Positions 27,399 through 35,052 of a stretch of 58,257 nt of DNA are shown one piece after another. This DNA comes from Chitinophagales bacterium (GTDB taxonomy: Bacteria; Bacteroidota; Bacteroidia; Chitinophagales; Chitinophagaceae), in the NCBI GenBank assembly GCA_015654595.1, contig JAATGQ010000237.1, positions 1 through 58,257 of the forward strand. The letters run 5' to 3'. Positions within the stretch are counted from its first letter, which is position 1. Each line of letters opens with the position of its first letter. The notes beneath the pieces were generated by a model, which searched no databases, was not told where the DNA came from, and worked only from the letters and a program-made list of their open reading frames with translations. The translations under genes and the position numbers were made by a program.

Positions 27399-28211
27399 TT
27401 ACTCATACTGCCTGTAAAGGTTATAGAGAAGCTTTTGGTCTACACTGTCCCAGTGGCGTATCGTATCCTGTTCAAAATGCCGTTTGAATGCCATGATAGC
27501 GGCGCTGCTATCCCTGACATCGTAGCCTACGATGCGCAAGGCGGTCAGCGAGCTGAACCCTTCCGGGACCTTTACGTTTGTCGTATCCGAATACCAGAGT
27601 CCGAAGCCTTTGTCTGCCAGCTCCTTCCATGGGAACAGACAGCTGGGATCATTCTTCCGCGCAGGCGCGATGTCGCCGTGCCCGATAAAGTTGGCGGCGG
27701 GGATATTGTAGGTCGTCTTCAACTTCGTAAGTAAGTGCAGCAGGCTGTTGATCTGTGCGTCGGGAAAGGGCTCCATTCCGTTGTTGTCCAGTTCTATTCC
27801 GATCGAGATCGAATTGATATCGGTGATATTTCCCCATCTGCTGGCGCCCGCCTGCCAGGCTCTCAGGTAGTCGTTCAACATATGATGAACCGTGCCGTCC
27901 CGGCAGATGACATAGTGGGCGCTGACCTGTGTCTTTTGGATGGTAAAGGTCTGGAGCGTTTGCGGGCAGCTATTCTGAGCCGTATGGTGGATAATGACAA
28001 AATTGGGTTTGCGCAGATTGAAGTTGATGGTGCCGACCCAGTAGGGTGGGCCGGGTACCGAGTCCGCGCCTACCGGCAAAGGATTCTCGCTGATGGTTCG
28101 GGCGTAGTCTTTGGCCTGCGTTTTATAGACCTTGTTCGTTTTTTTATAGGGATTCACCGAGCAGCCGGCGGCAAGCAGGAGCAATAGAACGAGCGGTTGG
28201 ATACGTTTCAT
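27399..28211 (-). CDS. N-acetylmuramoyl-L-alanine amidase lipoprotein (AmiD-like, Amidase_2)
   Basis: This 270-residue peptidoglycan amidase cuts the bond between N-acetylmuramic acid and L-Ala of the stem peptide. The lipobox LAAGC gives lipidated Cys17, so it is membrane-anchored. Probable zinc ligands are His75 in VIIHHTA, His178 in GHGDIAPARKNDPS, and Asp188; Glu140 in GIELDNNG is the likely catalytic acid. It is divergent from the pentapeptide-repeat gene with only 42 bases between the two start codons. Its role is probably cell-wall recycling or remodelling. Confidence 0.92.
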   Translation of the reverse strand: MKRIQPLVLLLLLAAGCSVNPYKKTNKVYKTQAKDYARTISENPLPVGADSVPGPPYWVGTINFNLRKPNFVIIHHTAQNSCPQTLQTFTIQKTQVSAHYVICRDGTVHHMLNDYLRAWQAGASRWGNITDINSISIGIELDNNGMEPFPDAQINSLLHLLTKLKTTYNIPAANFIGHGDIAPARKNDPSCLFPWKELADKGFGLWYSDTTNVKVPEGFSSLTALRIVGYDVRDSSAAIMAFKRHFEQDTIRHWDSVDQKLLYNLYRQYE

Positions 28212-28217
28212 AAAACC

Positions 28218-28249
28218 TTTGTTATTACTAAGATAGACAATTATCTTCG
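28218..28249 (+). promoter_or_regulatory. Bacteroidetes-type promoter, predicted leaderless start
   Basis: TTTG at 28218-28221 and TATCTTCG at 28242-28249 are 20 bases apart, close to the TTTG-N19/20-TAnnTTTG consensus. The expected start point (about 28253) falls at the ATG of the pentapeptide-repeat gene (28254), so its transcript may be leaderless or nearly so. Confidence 0.5.
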
Positions 28250-28253
28250 GTCT

Positions 28254-28826
28254 ATGGAAGAATACCTGGACCAGACCTTCGGAAGGATCAATTTCAGCCA
28301 GCAGCCTTTAAAGAAGGGCAATTACGACAATTGCCAGTTTCTGAACTGCGATCTGTCCGGCTGTCACCTTTCGGGTATTACCTTTATCGACTGCCAGTTC
28401 TCTACCTGTAACCTGAGCATGGCTTTGCTGGGCGCTACCGTCTTCCGGGATGTTGTGTTCAGAGGCTGCAAGATGACCGGACTTCGCTTTGACCATTGCA
28501 GCGATTTTGGTCTGGCGATGACCTTTGACCAATGTACGCTGGATTATAGTTCCTTTTATCAAAAGAAGTTAAAGAAGATGCGGTTTCAGCAGTGCCAGCT
28601 AAAGGAGACCGATTTTACAGATGCCGATCTGACGAGCAGCGTCTTTGACCAATGCGACCTGACCGGCACAAAATTCGACAATACGGTGCTGGAAAAAACC
28701 GATTTCCGCACCGCCTGTAATTATACCATCGATCCCGAGCGGAACAAGATCAAAAAAGCCCGGTTTGCGCTGCCGGAGGTGATCGGGCTTTTGGCGAAAT
28801 ACGATATCGATATCAGCAGGAGTTAA
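28254..28826 (+). CDS. Pentapeptide-repeat protein, Qnr-like
   Basis: This 190-residue right-handed quadrilateral beta-helix protein is built from tandem pentapeptides of the form A(D/N)LXX, for example FLNCDLSGCHLSGITF and RFQQCQLKETDFTDADLTSS. The arrangement, with a helical C-terminal cap (LPEVIGLLAKYDIDI), resembles Qnr and MfpA, which mimic DNA and protect gyrase from quinolones. The protein has many Cys residues, typical of Bacteroidetes members. The frame is open from 28197, but that start would lie inside the amidase gene. Function in this organism is unproven, since many pentapeptide proteins do other jobs. Confidence 0.85.
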   Translation: MEEYLDQTFGRINFSQQPLKKGNYDNCQFLNCDLSGCHLSGITFIDCQFSTCNLSMALLGATVFRDVVFRGCKMTGLRFDHCSDFGLAMTFDQCTLDYSSFYQKKLKKMRFQQCQLKETDFTDADLTSSVFDQCDLTGTKFDNTVLEKTDFRTACNYTIDPERNKIKKARFALPEVIGLLAKYDIDISRS

Positions 28827-28855
28827 AAGACGTGACTTTTGTGGGGTGCTGCCAA

Positions 28856-30460
28856 CTATCGAACGAAGATCTTTCCATTGCCCGTCAAAGGCTTACCGCC
28901 GGCGCTGAGATTGATCCAGTAGATACCCGTCGAAAGACCGTTTTGGGGCAATTCGAATTGGGCTTCTCCACCCAGTACATGTGTCGTCATCTTATAACAA
29001 CTGCCTGCTACGCCGTAGAGCGAGACGTCATACGAACCATCAGCCAGGCCTTGTAAATGCAATGTCTGACCATTGCCGACGATGGTTGGAAATACCTTCC
29101 AGGAAGCAGGGGCAGCAGCAGCGTTGGGGTGGAGCATGAGCACGGCGCTGTAGGTTGTTGCTCCCGCAGCGGTCGTCACCTCTAACCGATAATAAAGGAT
29201 GCCCGCAGAGGGCGGGGTAGCGTCTTGGTAGCTTCCTGCAGCTGCCGGTATTTGTGTTGCAACAGTCTGATAACCGCTGCCGTCCGTCGAGCGCTGCAGG
29301 GTGACCCTTTCATCTCCACTGTAATTGGCGATCTGCCATTGAAGGTTCGCGTGTTCGTTTTGTAAGGATCCGCTAAAAGAAGTGATCATTACAGGCAATA
29401 CGACATAGCTGCCGGTGGCGAATACCGTGTTTACTGCGACCAGGTCAAGACCGCCGCCCGAGGCTTCGGTTGTATTGGTAGGATAGACAGATGAATTGGT
29501 AAGGGAGAGCAGTTGCGCTGTCGTCGGGTTGGCGATGCCGTCGGGACCCAGCAAAGCATAACCATACAAGGGCTGGCCTGCGCCGATGCCCAGGTCTGCG
29601 AACGTATAAAACACGCCGCCGATATCCTGGTTGACATCGCTGGATACTCTGAGTTTTGGATCGCTGGCATCTTTTCGCAAGACATAGGCTGCGAATGTCT
29701 TATTGCCATTGGCGGTGGTGGGGTGCCCGTAATAGCCATTGCTGTTGCTGCCGTTGCCGCCGACACAGGTCAGGACCGTTCCAAATCCATTGGGGTTACC
29801 CTGGGCATCCAGGCTGGTGATCGCTACGATCTTAAAGGGATCGTGACCATAATTGGGGCCGCGGTCAAAGATGGCAAAGCCCGCTTCGGTCGGGGATATC
29901 GTATTGAGCCGGGATGAAAAAATGACATCCATGCGTTCGATATTATTGTTGTTGCCATCCCCGTTGCCGGCGTTGGTAAAGACGTTGTCGGTACCCTGAT
30001 TTAGCATACCTGCGCCCAGTAGGGACTCCATTGAATCGACATAGGGCGGTTTGAAGGCCAGTGTCGACCCTGAAGGACAAGCTACAGCAGAGGCGGCCGT
30101 TGTCTCCATGTATATGATATTCTTGTTGCCGGCAGCATTGGCATTATCCACCCGCCGCAGCTTAACCTGCCCTGCAGAACCAGGGGCTACGATATAAGTA
30201 GAGCCTCCTGCATTGAAGCTGTTGAGCTTGTATTGGTTGGCGCTGCCATTGCTGAAGGTATAAGTATAGGAGGTCGAGGAACATCCTCCAAAAGCGCCGG
30301 ACCCCACGGGCTGGGCTTTATAGAGATTGATAGTGCTGGATTGCGTAAGATAGCCCGCAGAGATCGCGGTTACTGGTTTCTGTGCCACAACTCCCGGGGG
30401 CAGGCATAGGGAAAACAGGCCAATGGCCGTCAACAGGGGTAGAGACGTAAGGGATCTCAT
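28856..30460 (-). CDS. Secreted protein with type IX sorting domain
   Basis: This 534-residue protein has a signal peptide ending at VVAQ, then a long beta-rich region with no recognised enzyme domain. It is rich in Gly, Asn, Ser and Thr, and DRGPNYGHDPFKIVAITS is one of several adhesin-like stretches. A FN3-like or Ig-like module sits near residues 355-440. The C-terminal about 80 residues (WKVFPTIVGNGQTL ... GIYWINLSAGGKPL ... KIFVR) match the Por_Secre_tail/type A sorting domain recognised by the type IX secretion system. It should be exported and perhaps fixed to the cell surface. I do not recognise the central region. Confidence 0.75.
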   Translation of the reverse strand: MRSLTSLPLLTAIGLFSLCLPPGVVAQKPVTAISAGYLTQSSTINLYKAQPVGSGAFGGCSSTSYTYTFSNGSANQYKLNSFNAGGSTYIVAPGSAGQVKLRRVDNANAAGNKNIIYMETTAASAVACPSGSTLAFKPPYVDSMESLLGAGMLNQGTDNVFTNAGNGDGNNNNIERMDVIFSSRLNTISPTEAGFAIFDRGPNYGHDPFKIVAITSLDAQGNPNGFGTVLTCVGGNGSNSNGYYGHPTTANGNKTFAAYVLRKDASDPKLRVSSDVNQDIGGVFYTFADLGIGAGQPLYGYALLGPDGIANPTTAQLLSLTNSSVYPTNTTEASGGGLDLVAVNTVFATGSYVVLPVMITSFSGSLQNEHANLQWQIANYSGDERVTLQRSTDGSGYQTVATQIPAAAGSYQDATPPSAGILYYRLEVTTAAGATTYSAVLMLHPNAAAAPASWKVFPTIVGNGQTLHLQGLADGSYDVSLYGVAGSCYKMTTHVLGGEAQFELPQNGLSTGIYWINLSAGGKPLTGNGKIFVR

Positions 30461-30603
30461 GGGTGGTGGATTGAACAGGCAAGGTACGTTGGAGAGAAAC
30501 CCCCTTCCAAATCTATTTCTCGTTTTAGGAAAAGATTAAACCCGACGGTAAGTGTTTTTGTTTAGTTTCTTAATAAGAGGAGGGCTGGCATCAGGATTGC
30601 ATA

Positions 30604-31277
30604 ATGTTATCGGGTATGAGAATAAGCGATCGATTTATCACTGCGGTAGCAGGGTCGGCCGGTTCACTCGAGTCGTTCGAAGCCTTTTTTAATCACGCCC
30701 TTCACGATGATTTGTCCTATATCATCGTCAGACATCTTCCTTCAAACTTCAAGAGTCATTTGAGAACGATCCTGTCCAAATATTCCAAACTGGATATAGT
30801 GGATGCCAGGCCGGGGATGGTGATCGGCAGGGATAAAGTCTATGTCGTTCCCTCCGATATGTATATGACTATCCACCGGGATTGGTTCAGGCCGGATATT
30901 GAAGGAGACGGGTTCCACGGCCGGTTTACTGGTTCCGGGAGATGCCGCGGATACAAAGGATCAACCGCAGCGTGGATGTATTATTGAGTTCGATGGCTGA
31001 ATGCTGCGGAGAGAGAGCTATTGCCGCGATCGTTAGCGGTACCGGCGACGATGGCACTATTGGTATAAGGGAGATAAAGCAAGCCGGCGGCTTTACGCTG
31101 GCGCAGCCGCCTGATACCTGCGCTTTTGCCGCGATGCCGATGAATGCGATCCACACAGGCAGTATCGATAGGATCGTCGCCTGTGATGACATGCCCTTTG
31201 TTATACAGGAATATGTTCAGCAATTGTTGCTTTCAACTCCAGCAGTATCTCGAGCCCGCCGTCAGGAGCGGCCTTAG
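30604..31277 (+). pseudogene. CheB-type methylesterase domain, frameshifted
   Basis: The first frame (30604-30987) encodes the N-terminal half of a CheB methylesterase. It holds the nucleophile Ser in AVAGSAGSLESF, the His in IVRHLPSNFKS, and the segment GMVIGRDKVYVVPSDMYMTI. A second frame, shifted by -1 (usable from about 30903), supplies the rest: RINRSVDVLLSSMAECCGERA, the catalytic Asp in VSGTGDDGTIGIREIK, and the C-terminal GMPMNAI-like stretch ending near 31240. The shift lies between about 30903 and 30942. All three catalytic residues are encoded, so a one-base deletion (or two-base insertion) is the only visible lesion. CheB removes methyl groups from chemoreceptors; no CheR is adjacent. 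Its 3' end overlaps the histidine kinase gene on the opposite strand. Confidence 0.85.
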
Positions 31278-33264
31278 CGCTAACCTTACCGCCGACGGCC
31301 TTTGCCATATCCCTGACCACATGCAGCCCCAGTCCATTACGAACGCCCACAGGCGATGCCCCGTCAAAGAGCGCCTGCAGTTGTTCCGGGGTAGCGCCGG
31401 GACCGTTGTCGGTTATCCGCAGATAGGTCTTGTCCGCATCTTTCCATGCTTTCCACGCAATTATTCCATTGGGCGTTTGGCCCAGCGCGAGCAAGGCATT
31501 ATTGGTCAGGTTCCGCAGAATGGTCTGGCAATAATTTTCGTCCGTAAGAATAGTCATCCCCGGCTCCTGTTCAAAGGTTAACGCGACAGGCTCGATAGCA
31601 GGGAAGTTCTTTTGCAGGTCTTCAAACAGCCGTGCAACGGGAACTCGTCTTATCTCCGGTTTAAAATTCTCCATCTGTCCTTTTGTCCAGAGCAGCAGAT
31701 CGTCCATGGTTTCGAGCAAGCCTTCGGCTGCCATGCTGATCTTACGGGCATTCTCTTCGGCGCCCCCTTCTTTCAGAAGCCCCGGTCGGTGCTGAACGAG
31801 GTGAAGAAGATTGATAAAGTTGCCCATCGGCCTACGCAGATCATGGTTGAGAATGGCAAAGAATTTCGTTTTTATTTTACCCGCTGCATCGAGCTCCCGG
31901 TTGAGCTGGCTGAGTTGCTGATTGATCTTTTTCCGTTGCCGGCTTTGCCAGGTGATGACCAGCATCGCGATGAACAACAGGCTCAGACCCGAGATCAATA
32001 ACCAGCGGATCTTTTTCTGGTTTGATATTTCCAGGTGATCGATCTGCAGCTGTTTGTCCCGAAGGTCTATATCATGCTGCTTCTCGATCTCCGCGATCTT
32101 GTTCTTTGTATCCTGCGAGTAGATCGTATCGGCAAGCCGGGTATGTTCCTGTGAGAGTTCATAGGCTTCTTTATAATTGCCCTGGTAGGCTTCCATTTTT
32201 GCCAGGCTATCTGCGTTTTCCATCACAATGGCCTGCATTTTTAATTTCCTGGACAGTGCTACGCTTCGTTGCAGGGCGTCGGTAGCCATCCTCACCAGTT
32301 GCGTTTTGCTGGCAGCCAGGCCCTTCCAAAGACCAGGGGTCTCCGAGCGGGCCAGCGCAAAATAGATCATGCCGATGGTCGCCAGATTGTTGATGGAATA
32401 GAGGCTTTCGGGAGAAACCTTATCCCAGATTGCCTGGGCTTTTAGCGCATAGTCAAGTGCTCTCGGGTCCGTACCATCATAAACGGCGGACTGCTGGGTG
32501 TAGATCATGGCCATGCCCGACTCATTATCTTTTGAACGATAATACTGCCATGCCATGTCAAAGTACTTCAGTGCGCTGTCATGCACCTTTTGTTCCCGGT
32601 AGCAGACGCCGAGCAGCTCTTCGCATATGGCGGAAAGATCATTGGGATAGCGTTTCCCGCTGTGCCGGTTCTTTTGCAGATAGATCGAGTTTTGCGCATA
32701 GTCCCTGGCCTTGTCAAAGTTGCGCTGCATGGCGTAAATGCTGCTGATATTGGTGCAGGCAGCTACCATGATACCGGTATCGCTGTGTTCTTCGGCGATC
32801 TTGTACGATTCAAATGAATATTGCTGTGCCAGGACATAATTGCCCTGTTGTTGGGCGATACTGGCGCGGTTATAGACAGACAGGGCCATTGCCCGGTAGT
32901 TGTTATGCTGTTTGCCGAGATCGTATTGCTGTTGCAAGGGCGTCTGCGCCGAGTCGAACTGGCCGGCCAGCGTAAAATCCTCTCCGATATAGCCCAGAAA
33001 ATCGCCTGCTTTTGTCCAGTTCTGGTTCCTTTTTGCCAGATCAAATCCTACCCGGGCGTAGGCGATGGACTTTTTCATGTCCAGGTTCTGATAGACATAG
33101 ACCATATTCCAGAGATAGTTGATCTTGTCCGTATCCGTCTTTATACGAAGGAGGTGCTGTTCAAGGGTGTCGAGGTGAGGTTCGGGTGATTGGGTAAGCC
33201 CCTGTTTCAGCATGAAAAGGCAGAGGATAAGTAAGAGTATTATCTTTGGTGTCGATAGGCGCAT
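31201..33264 (-). CDS. TPR-containing sensor histidine kinase
   Basis: This 687-residue protein has a signal peptide (about residues 1-25), six to eight periplasmic TPR-like repeats (about 40-390), and one membrane helix (about 429-448, WLLISGLSLLFIAMLVIT). A short coiled coil precedes a HisKA domain with phospho-acceptor His474 in LNHDLRRPMGNF. The HATPase_c domain follows (N-box NLTNNALLAL, DNGPG, and GLGLHVV). It is a Bacteroidetes-type periplasmic-sensing kinase, with no response regulator adjacent. The gene is convergent with the CheB remnant, overlapping it by 77 bases. Confidence 0.9.
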   Translation of the reverse strand: MRLSTPKIILLLILCLFMLKQGLTQSPEPHLDTLEQHLLRIKTDTDKINYLWNMVYVYQNLDMKKSIAYARVGFDLAKRNQNWTKAGDFLGYIGEDFTLAGQFDSAQTPLQQQYDLGKQHNNYRAMALSVYNRASIAQQQGNYVLAQQYSFESYKIAEEHSDTGIMVAACTNISSIYAMQRNFDKARDYAQNSIYLQKNRHSGKRYPNDLSAICEELLGVCYREQKVHDSALKYFDMAWQYYRSKDNESGMAMIYTQQSAVYDGTDPRALDYALKAQAIWDKVSPESLYSINNLATIGMIYFALARSETPGLWKGLAASKTQLVRMATDALQRSVALSRKLKMQAIVMENADSLAKMEAYQGNYKEAYELSQEHTRLADTIYSQDTKNKIAEIEKQHDIDLRDKQLQIDHLEISNQKKIRWLLISGLSLLFIAMLVITWQSRQRKKINQQLSQLNRELDAAGKIKTKFFAILNHDLRRPMGNFINLLHLVQHRPGLLKEGGAEENARKISMAAEGLLETMDDLLLWTKGQMENFKPEIRRVPVARLFEDLQKNFPAIEPVALTFEQEPGMTILTDENYCQTILRNLTNNALLALGQTPNGIIAWKAWKDADKTYLRITDNGPGATPEQLQALFDGASPVGVRNGLGLHVVRDMAKAVGGKVSAKAAPDGGLEILLELKATIAEHIPV

Positions 33265-33322
33265 GGCGAAGCTGTAAGATAGGAGAATTCCCTCTGATCG
33301 CCGCTACCCAGTTACCATGATT

Positions 33323-33339
33323 TTAACGTAGTACGTTAA
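33323..33339. promoter_or_regulatory. Palindromic operator TTAACGTA-G-TACGTTAA
   Basis: A perfect 17-bp dyad with a single central base lies between the divergent histidine kinase (ATG at 33264) and the alpha/beta hydrolase (ATG at 33455). It sits 59 bases upstream of the kinase start, where a repressor or activator could act. Its ACGTANTACGT core is symmetrical enough for a dimeric HTH regulator. No cognate regulator is adjacent. Confidence 0.5.
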
Positions 33340-33454
33340 GCTGTTCAGTTTTAGCAAGATCTACATTTGGAGGGGGAACAACCGTGGAACCATTGCTTGG
33401 GGACTCTTTCCAGCAAAAAATTTGGCACGGGTGAATTTTGTGGTAAATTAGAGA

Positions 33455-34381
33455 ATGAATCGAATCCTGTTCGCGGTTTTCCTATCCCTTTTCTTCTTTT
33501 CTACCAGTCAAAGTCAGAATCTTTATACCAGAGCCTACGGCATACCCGGAAACACGCCCGTCATTTTTGTACATGGCGGACCCGGCAGTTCCAGCGTTTA
33601 TTTCGAAGCTACGACGGCGGCAAAACTGGCTGCTGAAGGATTTTATGTGATCGTCTATGACAGAAGGGGGGAAGGACGCTCAAAGGATGCGGAAGCCAGA
33701 ATGAACTTTGAAGAAGCCATCGCCGATATCGAAGGACTTTATACCCAATATGGATTGACCAAGGCCAGTTTTATCGCCTTTAGTTTTGGCGGGCTGGTGA
33801 CGACCCTTTTTGCAGATCACTATCCCGAAAAAGTGCGTTCTATTCTCTATGTCAGTGCGCTCATCGATCAGCAGGGGTCTTATAACACGATCCTGCGCAG
33901 CTGTACCGATATTTATACAAGAAATGGGGACACGGCCGGGTTGAGCGACTTACAACGTATTTCCCAACTGGATACAAATACTCTTGCCTATCGGACCGAT
34001 TGTTTCGAACATGCCACAAAGAATGGTTTTTTCAAACTGGAACAACCCAACGCGCTGGCTCAAAGCTTGTACGCTTCGTATAGCACTGATCCATTGATAA
34101 CGCATTATGTAAAGAATACAAATGCGGTGGCCACGTTCTGGAGGAATGAACCAAGGAAAAATATCGACCTTCGTGATACGGTAGTCCGATTACGCACAAT
34201 GCATATTCCGGTATTTGGGTTGTATGGCCGGCAGGACGGTATTTATTCGCCGGAGCAGGTGATGCAACGAAAGCAGTGGATGGGCGATAATCATGTAAAA
34301 TATCTGGACAACTGTTCACATACACTGTTTGTCGATCAGCAGGAGATCTTTCTGGCTTCGGCAAAGGAGTGGTTAAGATAG
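33455..34381 (+). CDS. Alpha/beta hydrolase, proline-iminopeptidase-like (S33 clan)
   Basis: This 308-residue exported hydrolase has a signal peptide (MNRILFAVFLSLFFFSTSQS). The oxyanion segment HGGPGSSS is at about residues 40-47, and nucleophile Ser110 lies in AFSFGGL, where Ala replaces the usual first Gly of GxSxG. Asp261 (GRQDGIYS) and His289 (NCSHTLF) complete the triad. It probably cleaves small esters or N-terminal prolyl peptides. It precedes the DUF3455 gene by 30 bases and may be co-transcribed with it. Confidence 0.88.
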   Translation: MNRILFAVFLSLFFFSTSQSQNLYTRAYGIPGNTPVIFVHGGPGSSSVYFEATTAAKLAAEGFYVIVYDRRGEGRSKDAEARMNFEEAIADIEGLYTQYGLTKASFIAFSFGGLVTTLFADHYPEKVRSILYVSALIDQQGSYNTILRSCTDIYTRNGDTAGLSDLQRISQLDTNTLAYRTDCFEHATKNGFFKLEQPNALAQSLYASYSTDPLITHYVKNTNAVATFWRNEPRKNIDLRDTVVRLRTMHIPVFGLYGRQDGIYSPEQVMQRKQWMGDNHVKYLDNCSHTLFVDQQEIFLASAKEWLR

Positions 34382-34411
34382 AATTATCAAATAAATTGGA
34401 ATTCCTCAGTT

Positions 34412-34951
34412 ATGAAAGCAAGAATTCTTTTGGTTGCATTGGCCGGGCTCTTTGCCTTTCCCGGTTTTGGTCAGCATGTCAAAGTGCCGGCCGAATTGAA
34501 AGTGCCCAAGGGATCAAGATTGGTCCAGCACGTTTATGGAAAGGGTATTCAATTGTATACTTGTCTTCCTTCTCCAAAGGACAGTTCCGTCTATGTATGG
34601 ACGTCGCAGGGCGCACAGGCCCTTCTTTATTCGGATAAGGATTATAGGCAGGCGGTGGGGAATCATTATTTCAATGAGGATCATAAACCCGTTTGGGAAG
34701 CGCTGGATCAGAGCAAGGTGGTCGGCAATAAATTACAACAGGCGGATGCACCTGATCCAAATGCTGTCCCCTGGCTCTTATTACAATCGATCTCATCACC
34801 GGATGCCGGCCGTTTCAAAGCGGTTATCCTCATCCAGCGGATCAATACCAGGGGCGGAAAGGCTCCTGATACCGGTGCCGACGCTTCGCATAAAGGACAG
34901 TCTATTCATGTAGAGTATACCGCGGAATATCTTTTCTATGCGGCGAACTAA
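34412..34951 (+). CDS. DUF3455-family exported protein
   Basis: This 179-residue protein has a signal peptide ending at GFGQ. It follows the DUF3455 pattern: ELKVPKGSRLVQHVYGKGIQLYTC near the start of the mature part, then NHYFNEDHKPVWEALDQSKVVG, WLLLQSI, a GRFKAVILIQRINTRGGKAP segment, and the final VEYTAEYLFY. No biochemical role is established. It follows the alpha/beta hydrolase closely, possibly as an operon. The 101-base gap after it contains TATCTTAG (34965-34972), a near-match to a Bacteroidetes -7 box that could serve the next gene. Confidence 0.85.
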   Translation: MKARILLVALAGLFAFPGFGQHVKVPAELKVPKGSRLVQHVYGKGIQLYTCLPSPKDSSVYVWTSQGAQALLYSDKDYRQAVGNHYFNEDHKPVWEALDQSKVVGNKLQQADAPDPNAVPWLLLQSISSPDAGRFKAVILIQRINTRGGKAPDTGADASHKGQSIHVEYTAEYLFYAAN

Positions 34952-35052
34952 CGCGTAAAGTTTGTATCTTAGCGCAATCCTTTCAGCTCATAATTCACCT
35001 CGGTCGGAGAAGGCTTCGGGGGAGAGTTTATGGATTATGGCGGCGGTATTAA

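Noticed and set aside
33424..33445. TTTGGCACGGG, like a sigma-54 -24 element, upstream of the alpha/beta hydrolase gene
   Set aside because: The -12 GC dinucleotide is missing at the required spacing (the sequence there is AATTTTG), so it is not a convincing sigma-54 promoter.
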